Notes under the pieces: generated by a model
Databases searched by the model: none
What the model saw: the letters and a program-made list of their open reading frames with translations, nothing else
Told to the model about the DNA's origin: nothing
Translations under genes and position numbers: made by a program
Part shown: positions 50,006 through 60,186 of the stretch, in pieces
Layout of the letters: each line of letters begins with the position of its first letter
Numbering within the stretch: the stretch's first letter is position 1
DNA from: Thiobacillus sp.
Lineage (GTDB): Bacteria > Pseudomonadota > Gammaproteobacteria > Burkholderiales > Thiobacillaceae
Direction: 5' to 3'
Length of the DNA: 64,000 nt
NCBI RefSeq assembly: GCF_030696885.1
Contig: NZ_JAUYRI010000007.1
Coordinates: 62,001 to 126,000 of the forward strand

Positions 50006-51012
50006 GCTCCGCGCAGCAGCGCCACGCCGTGCGCGCCGTGCGATTGCGCCAGCGCCACGTCGTCGCGTTCCAGCCCGCCCAGGCCGTAGACCGGAATCGG
50101 GCTGGCAGCGGCAAGCTCGGAAAACGTCTCCCAGCCCAAGGTGGCCGCGCCCGGATGTGTGAGTGTGGGCAGCACCGGCGACAGCAGCGCGAAATCGGCG
50201 CCGATTTCAGCGGCATGGGCGAGCTCGGCGCTGTCGTGGCAAGACACCCCGATCAGAAAATCGTCCGCCTCGGCGTAGTCCGGCCGCGCGGCCAGCTGGC
50301 CTGCGGCGGACGAATCGAGATGCACGCCGTCGGCGCCCGCGGCGTGCGCCAGCTCCGGGTTGCCGTTGACCAGTACGCGCGCGCCGTGCAGATGGGCGCG
50401 GCGCACCGTCTCGCGCGCCAGCGTCAGCCGCACGTCCTCGGGCAGCGTCTTGTCGCGCAGCTGGATCAGCCGCAGGCCTTGGGCGAGCGCGACATCCAGC
50501 CGTGCCAGAAAGCTGTCGACGCCGAGCGACTCGGCGTGCGAAATGCCCAGCACCGGCGGCAGCGCCAGCGCCTTCAGGATCGGGAAATTCGCCGGCAGCA
50601 GCGGCGTTACCTCGACCGCGTCGGGCAGCTGCCAGGAAAAAAGCTGCCCTTCATGCGGATGCGGCACGCCTTCCCACTGGAAGACGCGGAAAAAATTCAG
50701 CCGTACGGTCGCGTGCGGGTAGACGAAAACGCGGGTGATCCAGCGGCAGGTGCGGGTGACGACGATGCCGAGTTCCTCGTGCAGCTCCCGCGCCAGCGCC
50801 GCGTCCAGCGATTCTCCCGCCTCCACCTTGCCGCCGGGGAATTCCCAGTGGCCCGCATACACCTTGCCCGGCGGCCGCTGCGCCAGCAGCACGCGGCCGT
50901 CGGGCTGGGTCAGCACCGCGGCGACAACGATTAATTCGTTCTGGGCATCACGTTCGCCCCCTCTCCCATCTGGGGTCAGGGTTGGGGAGAGGGCACTCGA
51001 GCCGGGATTCAT
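49996..51012 (-). CDS. Nudix hydrolase (MutT-like) fused to ThiE-like thiamine phosphate synthase domain
   Basis: Nudix box GGKVEAGESLDAALARELHEELGI; ThiE-like LIQLRDKTLP...GADGVHLDSS...LLSPVLPTLTHPGA. Exact start uncertain. Confidence 0.9.
   Translation of the reverse strand: MNPGSSALSPTLTPDGRGGERDAQNELIVVAAVLTQPDGRVLLAQRPPGKVYAGHWEFPGGKVEAGESLDAALARELHEELGIVVTRTCRWITRVFVYPHATVRLNFFRVFQWEGVPHPHEGQLFSWQLPDAVEVTPLLPANFPILKALALPPVLGISHAESLGVDSFLARLDVALAQGLRLIQLRDKTLPEDVRLTLARETVRRAHLHGARVLVNGNPELAHAAGADGVHLDSSAAGQLAARPDYAEADDFLIGVSCHDSAELAHAAEIGADFALLSPVLPTLTHPGAATLGWETFSELAAASPIPVYGLGGLERDDVALAQSHGAHGVALLRGAWT
50955..50993. repeat. CCCTCTCCC-type inverted repeat at the 5' end of the Nudix-ThiE ORF
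   Basis: gccccctctcccatctggggtcagggttggggagagggc; arms gcc(c)cctctccc / ggggagaggGc. Confidence 0.65.
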
Positions 51013-51848
51013 TTACGTCCCGCCCAGTCCCGCGCGAACTGCCATGCAACCCGCCCGTTGCGCGCGCCGCGCCCGAGCGACCACTGCAGCGCGGCGCGCT
51101 CGAAGCCCCCGTCCGCCGGTGCGCCGAGGCTTGCGGCCCAGTGGCGCGCGATGGCGAGATAGGTGTCCTGGTCCATCGCGTGGAACGACACCCAAAGCCC
51201 GAAGCGGTCGGACAGCGAAATTTTTTCCTCGGTCGCCTCACCCGGATGTACTTCGCCACCGAGGTGCTTCGTCTCCAGGTTCTCCGCCATGTATTCCGGC
51301 ATCAGGTGACGCCGGTTCGACGTGGCGTAGATCAGCACGTTGTCGGACGGCCCGGCGAGCGAGCCGTCGAGCGCGGCCTTGAGGCTGGCGTAGCCCGGTT
51401 CGTGCTCGGCGAAAGAGAGGTCGTCGATGAAGACGATGAAACGGTAGTCGGCGTCGGCCAGCAGATCGAACAGGTCGGGCAGATGGGGCAGTCCGGCCTT
51501 GTCGACCTCGATCAGGCGCAGCCCTTTCGGCGCGTATTTGGCATGCACCGCCTTCACCAGCGAAGACTTGCCGCCGCCGCGCGCACCGGTCAGCAGCACG
51601 TTGTTGGCGGGCTTGCCGGCGACGAACTGACGCGTGTTGGTGTCAACCCGCTGCTTCTGCTCGTCGATCGCCAGCAGGTCCCTGATTGCCACCCGCTGCG
51701 GATGCAGGATGGGTTTGAGCGTTCCTGCCTGCGCCGACCAGCGCGCGGCGCGCACGGTCTTCCAGTCGAGACCGTGCGCGGTGGCAGACGTGTCGAGGCG
51801 GTCGAGCAGGCGCTCGATGCGGGGCAGCAAGTGGGCGAAATCGGTCAT
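51009..51848 (-). CDS. ATP-binding protein (DUF815-like AAA)
   Basis: NVLLTGARGGGKSSLVKAV; FIVFIDDLSFAEHEPGY; NVLIYATSNRRHLMPE. Confidence 0.9.
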   Translation of the reverse strand: MTDFAHLLPRIERLLDRLDTSATAHGLDWKTVRAARWSAQAGTLKPILHPQRVAIRDLLAIDEQKQRVDTNTRQFVAGKPANNVLLTGARGGGKSSLVKAVHAKYAPKGLRLIEVDKAGLPHLPDLFDLLADADYRFIVFIDDLSFAEHEPGYASLKAALDGSLAGPSDNVLIYATSNRRHLMPEYMAENLETKHLGGEVHPGEATEEKISLSDRFGLWVSFHAMDQDTYLAIARHWAASLGAPADGGFERAALQWSLGRGARNGRVAWQFARDWAGRK

Positions 51849-52007
51849 GCCGTGATTCTAGCGGACGGCGCGCGCCATCCAACCCGCCCGCGCTTAGGGA
51901 AAATTTAGGTTTCCGCTAGCAAACACTTAGCAACGCGCCGGCCGCAGCCCGCCTATGCTTCCGGCTTCGGGTGCGGGGTGCGCCCGCCCACGACGAGGAG
52001 ACGAACC

Positions 52008-52493
52008 ATGAATGTCCATCTGACGCTGGCCGCGTGGCTGCTTGCCAGTTCGGCCGGCCTGGCTGTCGCTGGCCCGGCGGACGACATCCGCCACGGCCGC
52101 TATCTGATCCAGACCACCGGCTGCAACGACTGCCACACTCCCGGCTTCATGCAGAAGGATGGCCAGGTGCCCGAAAGCGAATGGCTGACCGGTGACGCGA
52201 TGGGCTGGCAGGGGCCGTGGGGCACCACCTATCCCGCCAACCTCCGGCTGCTGGCGCACAGCCTGACCGAGGCGCAGTGGGTCGCCCGGGCCCGCCAGCC
52301 GATGCGGCCACCCATGCCCTCGCCCAGCCTGCGCGCGATGACCGACGCCGACCTGAAGGCGATCTACCGCTATGTGAAGAGCCTGCCGCTGAAGGGCCCG
52401 GCCGCGCCGGCCTACGTGCCGCCCGGCGGCAAGGTGGCGACCCCCTACCTCGACCTGACACCGAAGAACCTGCCGCCAGTGGCGACGAAGTAG
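52008..52493 (+). CDS. Mono-haem c-type cytochrome
   Basis: Signal peptide; single CNDCH haem motif; C-terminal LKAIYRYVKSLP. Confidence 0.9.
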   Translation: MNVHLTLAAWLLASSAGLAVAGPADDIRHGRYLIQTTGCNDCHTPGFMQKDGQVPESEWLTGDAMGWQGPWGTTYPANLRLLAHSLTEAQWVARARQPMRPPMPSPSLRAMTDADLKAIYRYVKSLPLKGPAAPAYVPPGGKVATPYLDLTPKNLPPVATK

Positions 52494-52499
52494 GCGGCT

Positions 52500-53807
52500 T
52501 CAGGCCGATTGCAGGGCCAGCGGGCGATCGATATTGAGGCGGAAGCGCCCGCGCCCGGTTTTTTCCAGCGCGATCTGCGGGCAGCGTTCGGCCAGCCGCC
52601 GTTGCAGCAGGATGAGCCGCGTTTCCAGGTTGTCGGAAAGGTCCGGCAGGGGCAGGCGCGGATCGCGGCGCAGCTCGCGGTTGCAGAAATCGCGCCGGCC
52701 GCTCGCCAGGTGTTCGTTCAGCAGCGTCCACAAAATGCTGCCGGCCACGCCCTTTATCAAATAGCCGTTGTCGACGAACACGCTGTGGTCGTGGGCGAAG
52801 TAGCGTACCGCGAGCGGCGTGCCGCGGGGCTGCGTACGAGGCAGAGGGAGCGCCGCACTCTCCTCGTCGGGCAATGCCGCGATCCGGCTGACGAGCGCAC
52901 CGAGGTGGCGGCCGTAGATCTGCAGCGCATCCTCGTCGGCGTGCCCGAAAAAGGCGTCGTGTTCGCTTTCGGCATAAAGCACGCCGAGCAGGCACTCACC
53001 GTCGACGACCGGCACCGCGATCTGGCTGTGCGCATCGGTCAGCACCGGCAGCGCGATGCGCGGCGTCGCCGGGTCGGCCACGCGCAGCGCGGCGTGATAG
53101 GTGTAGTCGCCGGTGCGGTGATTGATGCGGACCGGAATGCGCTCGCGCGCGGCGACGCCGATCAGACCTTCGCCCAGCGCGACCTCGGCGCCGACGCCCG
53201 AGGCCGGGTAGCCCAGGCTCGCAAGCGTGTAGAGCGCGTTGCCGGTTTCGTCTAGCATCGCCAGCTGCGCATGGCGGATGCCGAAGCCGTGTGTGAGCGC
53301 CGCCAGTGCGCGGTCGGCCAGCACCGCGAGGTCGTCGCACGTCCCCAGTTGGTCGAGCGTGCGCCGCAGCCCCAGCAAGGCATCCGGCCGTGGCGGTGCG
53401 GCCGGCAGGTGCGGATCGACGTTCTCGATATCAAGTACCTGGTAGACGTCGGCTCCGCGCAGCACGAACACCTTGTCCATGCCGGTCTGCGCCGCGATGC
53501 CGGCCAGCTGCGCCTTCATATATTCGAACAGCGGTCCCGCGGTTTCGGTGCGCAGGTAGCGCACCCGCAGGCGGAAATGGCGGAAGCTGCCGGGTTCGAT
53601 CACCTGCACTTGCGCGTAGGGATGCGCCAGCACGTTCTCGCGCGTTTTGCTGAAAAACTGGAACGACAGCGCCACGTGTGCGGCGTCCACATAATGCACC
53701 TGCGAGGCGTAGGCCACATTCGGTATGCCGTCGGGCGAACAGGTCGACACCACCGCGGGCACTGCGCCGTCGAGGCAGGACCGCAGCGATTCGAGCGGGA
53801 TCTTCAT
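52500..53807 (-). CDS. PNPOx-like domain + GAF domain + C-terminal (possible winged-helix) protein
   Basis: N-terminal VSTCSPDGIPNVAYASQVHYVDAAHVALSFQFFSKTREN (FMN-binding split-barrel-like), central GAF-like AVPVVDGECLLGVLYAESEHDAFFGHADEDALQ, distinct C-terminal segment. Confidence 0.75.
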   Translation of the reverse strand: MKIPLESLRSCLDGAVPAVVSTCSPDGIPNVAYASQVHYVDAAHVALSFQFFSKTRENVLAHPYAQVQVIEPGSFRHFRLRVRYLRTETAGPLFEYMKAQLAGIAAQTGMDKVFVLRGADVYQVLDIENVDPHLPAAPPRPDALLGLRRTLDQLGTCDDLAVLADRALAALTHGFGIRHAQLAMLDETGNALYTLASLGYPASGVGAEVALGEGLIGVAARERIPVRINHRTGDYTYHAALRVADPATPRIALPVLTDAHSQIAVPVVDGECLLGVLYAESEHDAFFGHADEDALQIYGRHLGALVSRIAALPDEESAALPLPRTQPRGTPLAVRYFAHDHSVFVDNGYLIKGVAGSILWTLLNEHLASGRRDFCNRELRRDPRLPLPDLSDNLETRLILLQRRLAERCPQIALEKTGRGRFRLNIDRPLALQSA

Positions 53808-54289
53808 GCGCGCGCCAACACGCGGCCGGCCTGCGGCCCGGGCGTCTGGTCGAACACGACCTCGGGTACGAAACGCAGACCCGTCAGGTCGTCGGTCGGC
53901 AGCAGCGCTGCGAGTGCCGTGGCCAGATCGTCGCCGTAGCCGAGCGCGGCCAGCTCCGCGCCGAATCCAGCCACGCAGCGCGCGCTCGCCGCCCGGTGCG
54001 CGGCGGTCACCGCGACCCGTTCGGCGCGCGCCGCCTTCAGCTGCAGTGTGGCGTGCGTCGCCGGCCGGCTCGCCACCAGCGTGATCGCGCTGCCGGCGTC
54101 CAGCGCGTCGAGCACAGCGCGGCTGCGCACACTGGAAAGCAATACCGTCAGCGTGCGCCGGTCGCGCGCCACCACGATGCCCTGCGCGCGGCTCACGCAC
54201 GGCCAGCCGTCGCGCCCGACCGCGCCGACGTTCATCGACAGCGGGCCTTGCAGGAAGGCGATCTGTTCGGGCGAGAGCAGCACGCTCAT
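53804..54289 (-). CDS. Pyridoxamine 5'-phosphate oxidase-family protein
   Basis: LQGPLSMNVGAVGRDGWPCVSRAQGIVVARDRRTLTVLLSS; 4-nt overlap with downstream PNPOx-GAF gene. Confidence 0.75.
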   Translation of the reverse strand: MSVLLSPEQIAFLQGPLSMNVGAVGRDGWPCVSRAQGIVVARDRRTLTVLLSSVRSRAVLDALDAGSAITLVASRPATHATLQLKAARAERVAVTAAHRAASARCVAGFGAELAALGYGDDLATALAALLPTDDLTGLRFVPEVVFDQTPGPQAGRVLARA

Positions 54290-54293
54290 GGCA

Positions 54294-55520
54294 TCAGGTA
54301 CGGTACTCCGCGTTGATCTTCACGTAGTCGTAGGAAAAATCGCAGGTCCACACCGTGGCGTCGACGCTGCCGCGATTCAGCACGACGCGCACGGTGATCT
54401 CCGCTTCCTTCATTACCGCCGCACCCTGCGCCTCGGTGTAGCTCGCGGCGCGGCCGCCGTTTTCGGCGACGAGCACGTCGCCGAGGTAGACCTTCAAGGT
54501 ATTCACATCGAGGTCGCTCACGCCGGCATAACCGATGGCGGCGAGGATGCGGCCGAGGTTGGGGTCGCTGGCGAAGAACGCGGTCTTGACCAGCGGCGAG
54601 CGTGCAATCGCGTAGGCGATCTGCTTGCATTCGGCGCGGTCGCGGCCACCCTCGACGGCAATCGTCATGAACTTGGTCGCGCCTTCGCCATCGCGCGCCA
54701 TCGCCTGCGCGAGTTCGATCGCGACGTCACTCAGGGCGGCTTTCAACGCGGCATAGTCGGCGCTGGCGGCATCGGTGACTTCGGGGTTGCCGGCCTGGCC
54801 GGTGGCGATCAGGATGAAGCTGTCATTCGTGGACGTATCGCCGTCGACGGTGACGCAGTTGAACGACACGTCGGCGACGTCCTTTACCATGCGTTGCATC
54901 AGCGCCGGCGCGATCGCCGCGTCGGTCGCCACGTAGCCCAGCATGGTCGCCATGTTGGGGTGGATCATGCCGGAGCCCTTGGCGATGCCGGTCACCGTCA
55001 CGGTCTTGCCGCCGAGCTGCATTTGTCGCGAGGCGCCCTTGGCGACAATGTCGGTGGTCATGATCGCGTGCGCGGCTTCGCTCCAATGGTTCGCAGCGAG
55101 ATCGGCTTGGGCTGCGGGCAGTGCGGGCAGGATCTTGTCGATCGGCAGCGGCTCGAGGATCACGCCGGTGGAAAACGGCAGCACCTGTTCGGGTTTGATG
55201 CCGAAGAGATCGGCCACCGCCGCGCAGGTCCGGCGTGCGCGATTGAGGCCTTCCTCGCCGGTGCCGGCGTTGGCGTTGCCGGTGTTGATCAGCAGCGCGC
55301 GGATGTCGTCGCTGACCAGATGCTGTTTGCAGACCGTGACCGGGGCGGCGCAGAAACGGTTTTGCGTGAACACGCCGGCCACCTGCGAGCCCGGTGCCAG
55401 TTCGAACAGCGTGATGTCGCGCCGGCCGGGTTTCTTGATGCCGGCGGAGGCGATGCCGAGGCGAACGCCGGCAACCGGCAGCAGGGAAGCGGGATCAGGG
55501 GCGGCGAGGTTGACGGGCAT
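54294..55520 (-). CDS. argJ: Bifunctional glutamate N-acetyltransferase/amino-acid acetyltransferase ArgJ
   Basis: [57 protein letters not shown]. Confidence 0.97.
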   Translation of the reverse strand: MPVNLAAPDPASLLPVAGVRLGIASAGIKKPGRRDITLFELAPGSQVAGVFTQNRFCAAPVTVCKQHLVSDDIRALLINTGNANAGTGEEGLNRARRTCAAVADLFGIKPEQVLPFSTGVILEPLPIDKILPALPAAQADLAANHWSEAAHAIMTTDIVAKGASRQMQLGGKTVTVTGIAKGSGMIHPNMATMLGYVATDAAIAPALMQRMVKDVADVSFNCVTVDGDTSTNDSFILIATGQAGNPEVTDAASADYAALKAALSDVAIELAQAMARDGEGATKFMTIAVEGGRDRAECKQIAYAIARSPLVKTAFFASDPNLGRILAAIGYAGVSDLDVNTLKVYLGDVLVAENGGRAASYTEAQGAAVMKEAEITVRVVLNRGSVDATVWTCDFSYDYVKINAEYRT

Positions 55521-55566
55521 GGCGGCAGACCGGAAGGAAAGCCGCTATTTTATTCTGCCCGCGTGC

Positions 55567-55806
55567 TTATTGCGTGCGCCCCAGCAGCCAGTCGAGGGTG
55601 CGGCGAAAACCCGGCCGCCACGGCCACACCGGGTCGAACTCGATCGAGCGCGCCAGCGCCGCCAGCGAAATCAGGCCGAACACCGAGAACAGCAGCTGTG
55701 AAACCAGCTGGCGCGGCGTGAGCACGCCGAAAGGAATATCCAGAAAGTCCGGGATATAGAACAGGCTGGCAAAGGCCGCGAAAAGGAAGGCCGGTCCGAG
55801 ATACAT
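55567..55806 (-). CDS. Small hypothetical membrane protein
   Basis: Hydrophobic MYLGPAFLFAAFASLFYIPDFL...LVSQLLFSVFGLISLAAL; start chosen at internal Met. Confidence 0.5.
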   Translation of the reverse strand: MYLGPAFLFAAFASLFYIPDFLDIPFGVLTPRQLVSQLLFSVFGLISLAALARSIEFDPVWPWRPGFRRTLDWLLGRTQ

Positions 55807-55934
55807 GGTTATCGTTACCCGCGTTGTCGTTTTATACCGAGCTTGCGAGCAATGCATGTGCCAGCAGCAAAACCCCATTAAAAACAGCGACATGTGCCGC
55901 ATGACTGGGGGCGCACTGTAAATAAAACCGACAG

Positions 55935-56273
55935 TTACTTTCCTGCTGGCATTGCGGCCAGCTTGCGCAGGATTTCATGCGACAGCGAGTAAAACCGCGG
56001 CGTCGGACCGAGATCCTCGTAAATCGGATCGCCGTAGTCGTCCTCGGCAATGATGCGGTTTCCCGGAATGTAGGGCATGGCGACTTCCAGCTCGTCGAGC
56101 GCGGCCCGGATCAGGTCGGCCATCAGCTGGGAATCGCTGCGGCCCGGGTACATCAGGTGCAGGGCTTCGACGCGAGCGGCGTCGCGCAGCGGCAAATGCA
56201 CGGCATAGGCGCGCACGTCGGCGCGTGCGTGGCCCTCCTTGCTCCAGCGCTGGATCAGTTCGGCAATGCGCAT
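55935..56273 (-). CDS. Conserved-looking hypothetical protein
   Basis: 112 aa ORF with no opposing strong [41 protein letters not shown]. Confidence 0.6.
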   Translation of the reverse strand: MRIAELIQRWSKEGHARADVRAYAVHLPLRDAARVEALHLMYPGRSDSQLMADLIRAALDELEVAMPYIPGNRIIAEDDYGDPIYEDLGPTPRFYSLSHEILRKLAAMPAGK

Positions 56274-56353
56274 GAACGTTCCTTAATCCCACGATGGTTT
56301 CGTTATAGCAAAGCACCCAGTGAGACAAGGACGGTCACGCAGGTAAATTCATC

Positions 56354-56950
56354 CTATTCCATGCGCCAGACGAGGGTTCGGTTGTTGGCCGGCATCGCGA
56401 TGTCCTGCTGCAGAACCAGGCCCTGCGCGCGCGCCAGCGCGTCCACCGCCTCGAAATCGCGCACCCCGGAAGCGGGGTCGCGCGCCTTCAGCCAGGCGTC
56501 GAAGCGGGCGTTGCTCTCCGACGAGTAGGCGCCGTTGTAGTTGAACGGACCATAGATGACCAGCGTACCGCCGGACGCCAGTACCGCGCCGATGCCGGCA
56601 AAGCATTGCGCGACCTCGGGCCAGCTCATGATGTGCAGCGTGTTGGCGGAAAACACCGCGTCGTAGCGGCCGCCGTGCCAGGCCGTGTCGTTGGCGTCGA
56701 GCGCCAGCGGCGGCCGCACGTTGGGTAGCGCGGCGTCATCAAGCCAGGCGCGAATGCCGGCGTGGTGCGGCGGCACGTCGGCGGTCTGCCACACCAGATG
56801 CGGCAGCTCGGGCGCGAAATACACCGCGTGCTGGCCGGTGCCGCTGCCGATTTCCAGCACGTGGCGGCGGTCGGCAAACCAGATGCGCAGCACCGCCAGG
56901 ATCGGCTCGCGGTTCTGCAAGCAGGATTCGGAGAAGGGCTTGTCAGTCAT
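56354..56950 (-). CDS. DUF938-like class I SAM-dependent methyltransferase
   Basis: [71 protein letters not shown]. Confidence 0.9.
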   Translation of the reverse strand: MTDKPFSESCLQNREPILAVLRIWFADRRHVLEIGSGTGQHAVYFAPELPHLVWQTADVPPHHAGIRAWLDDAALPNVRPPLALDANDTAWHGGRYDAVFSANTLHIMSWPEVAQCFAGIGAVLASGGTLVIYGPFNYNGAYSSESNARFDAWLKARDPASGVRDFEAVDALARAQGLVLQQDIAMPANNRTLVWRME

Positions 56951-59900
56951 GTTTGATTTTCCATGTGAATCAGCCGGCCGTCGGCCAATAGCAGCGCGGC
57001 ATGGACCGGCTTGCCGGCGTGGAGTTCGGCCAGCAGCGAGCGGTAGTCGGCCAGCTGCGCGCGATGGCGCTCGACCAGCTGCGCGTCGCTGACGCCGCGG
57101 CTGTCGTCGCCGGTCTTGTAGTCGATCAGCCAGATCGCATCATCGAATTCCACCACGCGGTCGAGCCGCTGCAGCCGGCCGCTGCGGTCCAGCAATGCCC
57201 ATTCGCTGTGGGCGCAGCGGTACTGCGCAGGGTCGAAAAAGCGCGCCAGATGCGGCTGCGCCAGCAGCGCGCGGGCGGCCGCTTCGGTGCGGTCGAGTTG
57301 CGCCTCCAGCCCCAGGCGGGCGGCCAGCGCCGGCAGGTCGCGCGGCGCCCCGGGCGGCGCATGGTGTTCCAGGCAGGCATGGAAGAGCTCACCCATCGAT
57401 GCCGCCGGATTGACTGCGAGCGGTGCGATGCGTTGCCCCACCGCCGGCGCATCAATGCGAGCCGACGGCGGGGCGGAGATGGCGGCTTCGGCCGCCGCGA
57501 TCGGCAGATCGGCCGGCAGCGCCCGGCCTTTCCAGGCCGCGTCTACGCGCGCCAGCCAGGCGTTTTTGTGGGCGTCGCCGCTGACGATCAGCGCCTGTCG
57601 GGGACGGGTCAGCGCCACATACAGCAGGTTGTCGGATTCGCGTTGCGCGAGATCGGCTTCTTCTTTGAACCAGTCTTCCCGCGCGACGCCCCGGTCGTCC
57701 TGCCGACTGAACAGCGAAAAATGCAGCGGCCTTGGCGCCTCGGGCGGCCACGGTGCCAGCACCGCGTAGCTTTCCCCTTTCGGGTGGTCGCTGCCGCCCA
57801 GCAGCCAGACGATCGGCGCTTCCAGCCCCTTGGCACCGTGAATGGTCAGCAGCCGCACCGCGTTTTCGCCGTCGGCCGCCAGCCCCTCGCCGGGCGCGGC
57901 GTCACTGTCGTCGACCAGCGACGCCAGCTCACGCACGAAACCGGCCAGCGTCGGATAGCGTCCACCGTCCTGCGTCAGTGCCAGCTGCAAAAAGGCGCGC
58001 AGGTTGGCGGCCACCTGCGGCCGCATCGCCTCGGACACCGCGGCGGCATAGCGCGCCTCGACATCACCCTCGAAATAGATGCGGTCGAGCAGGTCGTGCA
58101 CCGGCAGCGTACCGACGTGGGCGCGCCAGCGGGTCAGCAGTCGCGCCGCGCGTGTGAGTGTCGCGGGACAATCGGGCGCGGCGGCGAGCGCGAGCAGCTG
58201 TTCCCAGCCGCGCAGCGCGTCGCCAGGCGCAAACACTTGCAGCAGCTCGTCGTCGCTACAGCCGAAGATCGGGCACTTCAGCACGTGTGCCAGCTTCAGC
58301 TCGGCGTGCGGCAGCAGCAGGGTTTCGATCAGCGCAATTACATCCTGCGCTTCCAGCGCGTGCAGCAGGCCGCCGCGGCGCGAGGTGATGAAGGGGATGC
58401 GCGCCTTCTCCAGCTCGCGTTCGTACAGATGCAGGTGGGTGCGCTTCTTCACCAGCGCCATGACGTCGCCGGGGCGCGCCGCGCGCAGGGCGCCCGTCTT
58501 GTCCGCCACGCCCCAGCGCCCCAGCACCTCGTCGCGCAGCACGCGGGCAAATTGCCGCGCCTCTTCGTGCACGGCGCGGTCGTCAGCCTCCGGTTGTGGC
58601 GTGGTGAGCGGGTTGCGCAGTCGACTCCACACGTCGGCCTCGGCTCTATCGGCCTGCACCGGCAGGCAGCGGAGTGCGCCAGCGCGACTTTTGTTTGCCG
58701 GCGCGTGCGTGTGCTCGGCAAAGCCTTCGATGCCGGCGAATACCGGGTTGAGCGCCTGCACCACCGCCGGCGCCAGCCGCCGCGTCATGTCGGTGCTGAA
58801 GCGCGGCGCGTCGAAATGCGCCGCCAGGAATGCCGCCGCCGCGTCGAACACGCGCGCTTCGCCGCGGCGGAAACGATAAATCGCCTGCTTGGGATCGCCC
58901 ACCATGAATACTGTCATGTCGCTGTCGGCACCGTGTGCTTCGGCGAGCCAGGTCGACAGCGCCTGCCACTGCAGCGGGTTGGTGTCCTGGAATTCGTCGA
59001 GTAACAAATGTTTGTAGCGCGCATCCAGCTTCAGCGCCAGTGCCGGCGCGTGTTCCTCGCTGGCGAGCAGGCGGCAGGCCAGCCACTCGGCGTCGGCGAA
59101 GTCGATCACCCCCTGCTGCGCCTTGGCGTCCTGATACGCCGCCAGTAGCGCGTGGCCGAGCAGTAGGCCATGGCGGTTGAGCGCCCAGATGCGCTGGTCG
59201 GTCTGGATCGCGGCGATTTTTTCGAGCGCGGTTTCCAGCGTGTCGAGGTCACGCAGATAGGCGTCGAGCCCGGCGCCGAGCGCTTTTTCCAGTTCCTTCG
59301 TCGCCTGTTTCTTGCGCCGCTGGCCCGCGGTCATCAGGTGCTTCATCAGCGCGGCGTGCGCGGCGTCGGGCGGCAGACTCAGACTGCGCTGGATTTCCGG
59401 CGCACGCGCCTGTTCGCTCTTGCCGCCTTTTTCCAGCGCAAAGCCCACCCGCTTCACCCGCGCCACCATCAATTCGTCGGCCCAGAAGCCCGCTACCGGA
59501 TCGCTGTCCAGATCGGGGAGCAGGCCGGGCCGCAACGCTTCCAGCGCATGGGTCACCGGGTCGGCGGCCTGTTCCGTGTAGGCCCACCATTCCGCGCGTG
59601 CATCGAGAAAATGCCGCAGCAGCGCGCGCAGGTTGTGCTCGCCGATGTCGCCCAGCAGGGCGAGCAGGGCGCCACCTTCCGGAGATTCTGGCGAAGAGGC
59701 CCACTTCGCCAGCAAGCGGTCGCGCACCTCGTCCTGCAGCTGCCGGGTGCGCTCCAGCAATGGCGCTCCCCAGGGTAGTCCGGCCTCCAGCGGCGCGCGT
59801 TTCAAGAGATCGAGAAACCAGCCGTGAAACGTCGTCACCGTCGGTCCCGGCTGCGCGATCAATACCGTTTCCAGCAGGCCGCGCGCGCGCGGCAACAGCG

Positions 59901-60186
59901 CGTCGATGTCGTTCTCCGCCACGTCGCGATCGCGCAGGAATGTCCGCACCGTCGCGTCGTCTTCCAGCGCCAGCACGCGCAGCCACTCGTGCAGGCGGTC
60001 GGTCATTTCCTGCGCCGCCTTGCGCGTGAACGTGATCGCCAGCAATTCCGAGGGCGCGGCGCCTGCCAGCAGCAAGCGCAGCATGCGCGACACCAGGAGC
60101 CAGGTCTTGCCGCTGCCGGCGCAGGCTTCCACTACGCACGAGGCGTGCGGATTGAGTGCGACTGCGTTGTCGAGCGGTTCACGCAT
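56947..60186 (-). CDS. UvrD/AddA-like helicase-nuclease subunit
   Basis: EACAGSGKTWLLVSRMLRLL; LLLDEFQDTNPLQWQAL; VGDPKQAIYRFRRG; C-terminal nuclease-like RLDRVVEFDDAIWLIDYKTG. Confidence 0.92.
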   Translation of the reverse strand: MREPLDNAVALNPHASCVVEACAGSGKTWLLVSRMLRLLLAGAAPSELLAITFTRKAAQEMTDRLHEWLRVLALEDDATVRTFLRDRDVAENDIDALLPRARGLLETVLIAQPGPTVTTFHGWFLDLLKRAPLEAGLPWGAPLLERTRQLQDEVRDRLLAKWASSPESPEGGALLALLGDIGEHNLRALLRHFLDARAEWWAYTEQAADPVTHALEALRPGLLPDLDSDPVAGFWADELMVARVKRVGFALEKGGKSEQARAPEIQRSLSLPPDAAHAALMKHLMTAGQRRKKQATKELEKALGAGLDAYLRDLDTLETALEKIAAIQTDQRIWALNRHGLLLGHALLAAYQDAKAQQGVIDFADAEWLACRLLASEEHAPALALKLDARYKHLLLDEFQDTNPLQWQALSTWLAEAHGADSDMTVFMVGDPKQAIYRFRRGEARVFDAAAAFLAAHFDAPRFSTDMTRRLAPAVVQALNPVFAGIEGFAEHTHAPANKSRAGALRCLPVQADRAEADVWSRLRNPLTTPQPEADDRAVHEEARQFARVLRDEVLGRWGVADKTGALRAARPGDVMALVKKRTHLHLYERELEKARIPFITSRRGGLLHALEAQDVIALIETLLLPHAELKLAHVLKCPIFGCSDDELLQVFAPGDALRGWEQLLALAAAPDCPATLTRAARLLTRWRAHVGTLPVHDLLDRIYFEGDVEARYAAAVSEAMRPQVAANLRAFLQLALTQDGGRYPTLAGFVRELASLVDDSDAAPGEGLAADGENAVRLLTIHGAKGLEAPIVWLLGGSDHPKGESYAVLAPWPPEAPRPLHFSLFSRQDDRGVAREDWFKEEADLAQRESDNLLYVALTRPRQALIVSGDAHKNAWLARVDAAWKGRALPADLPIAAAEAAISAPPSARIDAPAVGQRIAPLAVNPAASMGELFHACLEHHAPPGAPRDLPALAARLGLEAQLDRTEAAARALLAQPHLARFFDPAQYRCAHSEWALLDRSGRLQRLDRVVEFDDAIWLIDYKTGDDSRGVSDAQLVERHRAQLADYRSLLAELHAGKPVHAALLLADGRLIHMENQT

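Noticed and set aside
57001-59004. 667-aa + strand ORF
   Set aside because: Antisense to the AddA-like gene; no motifs.
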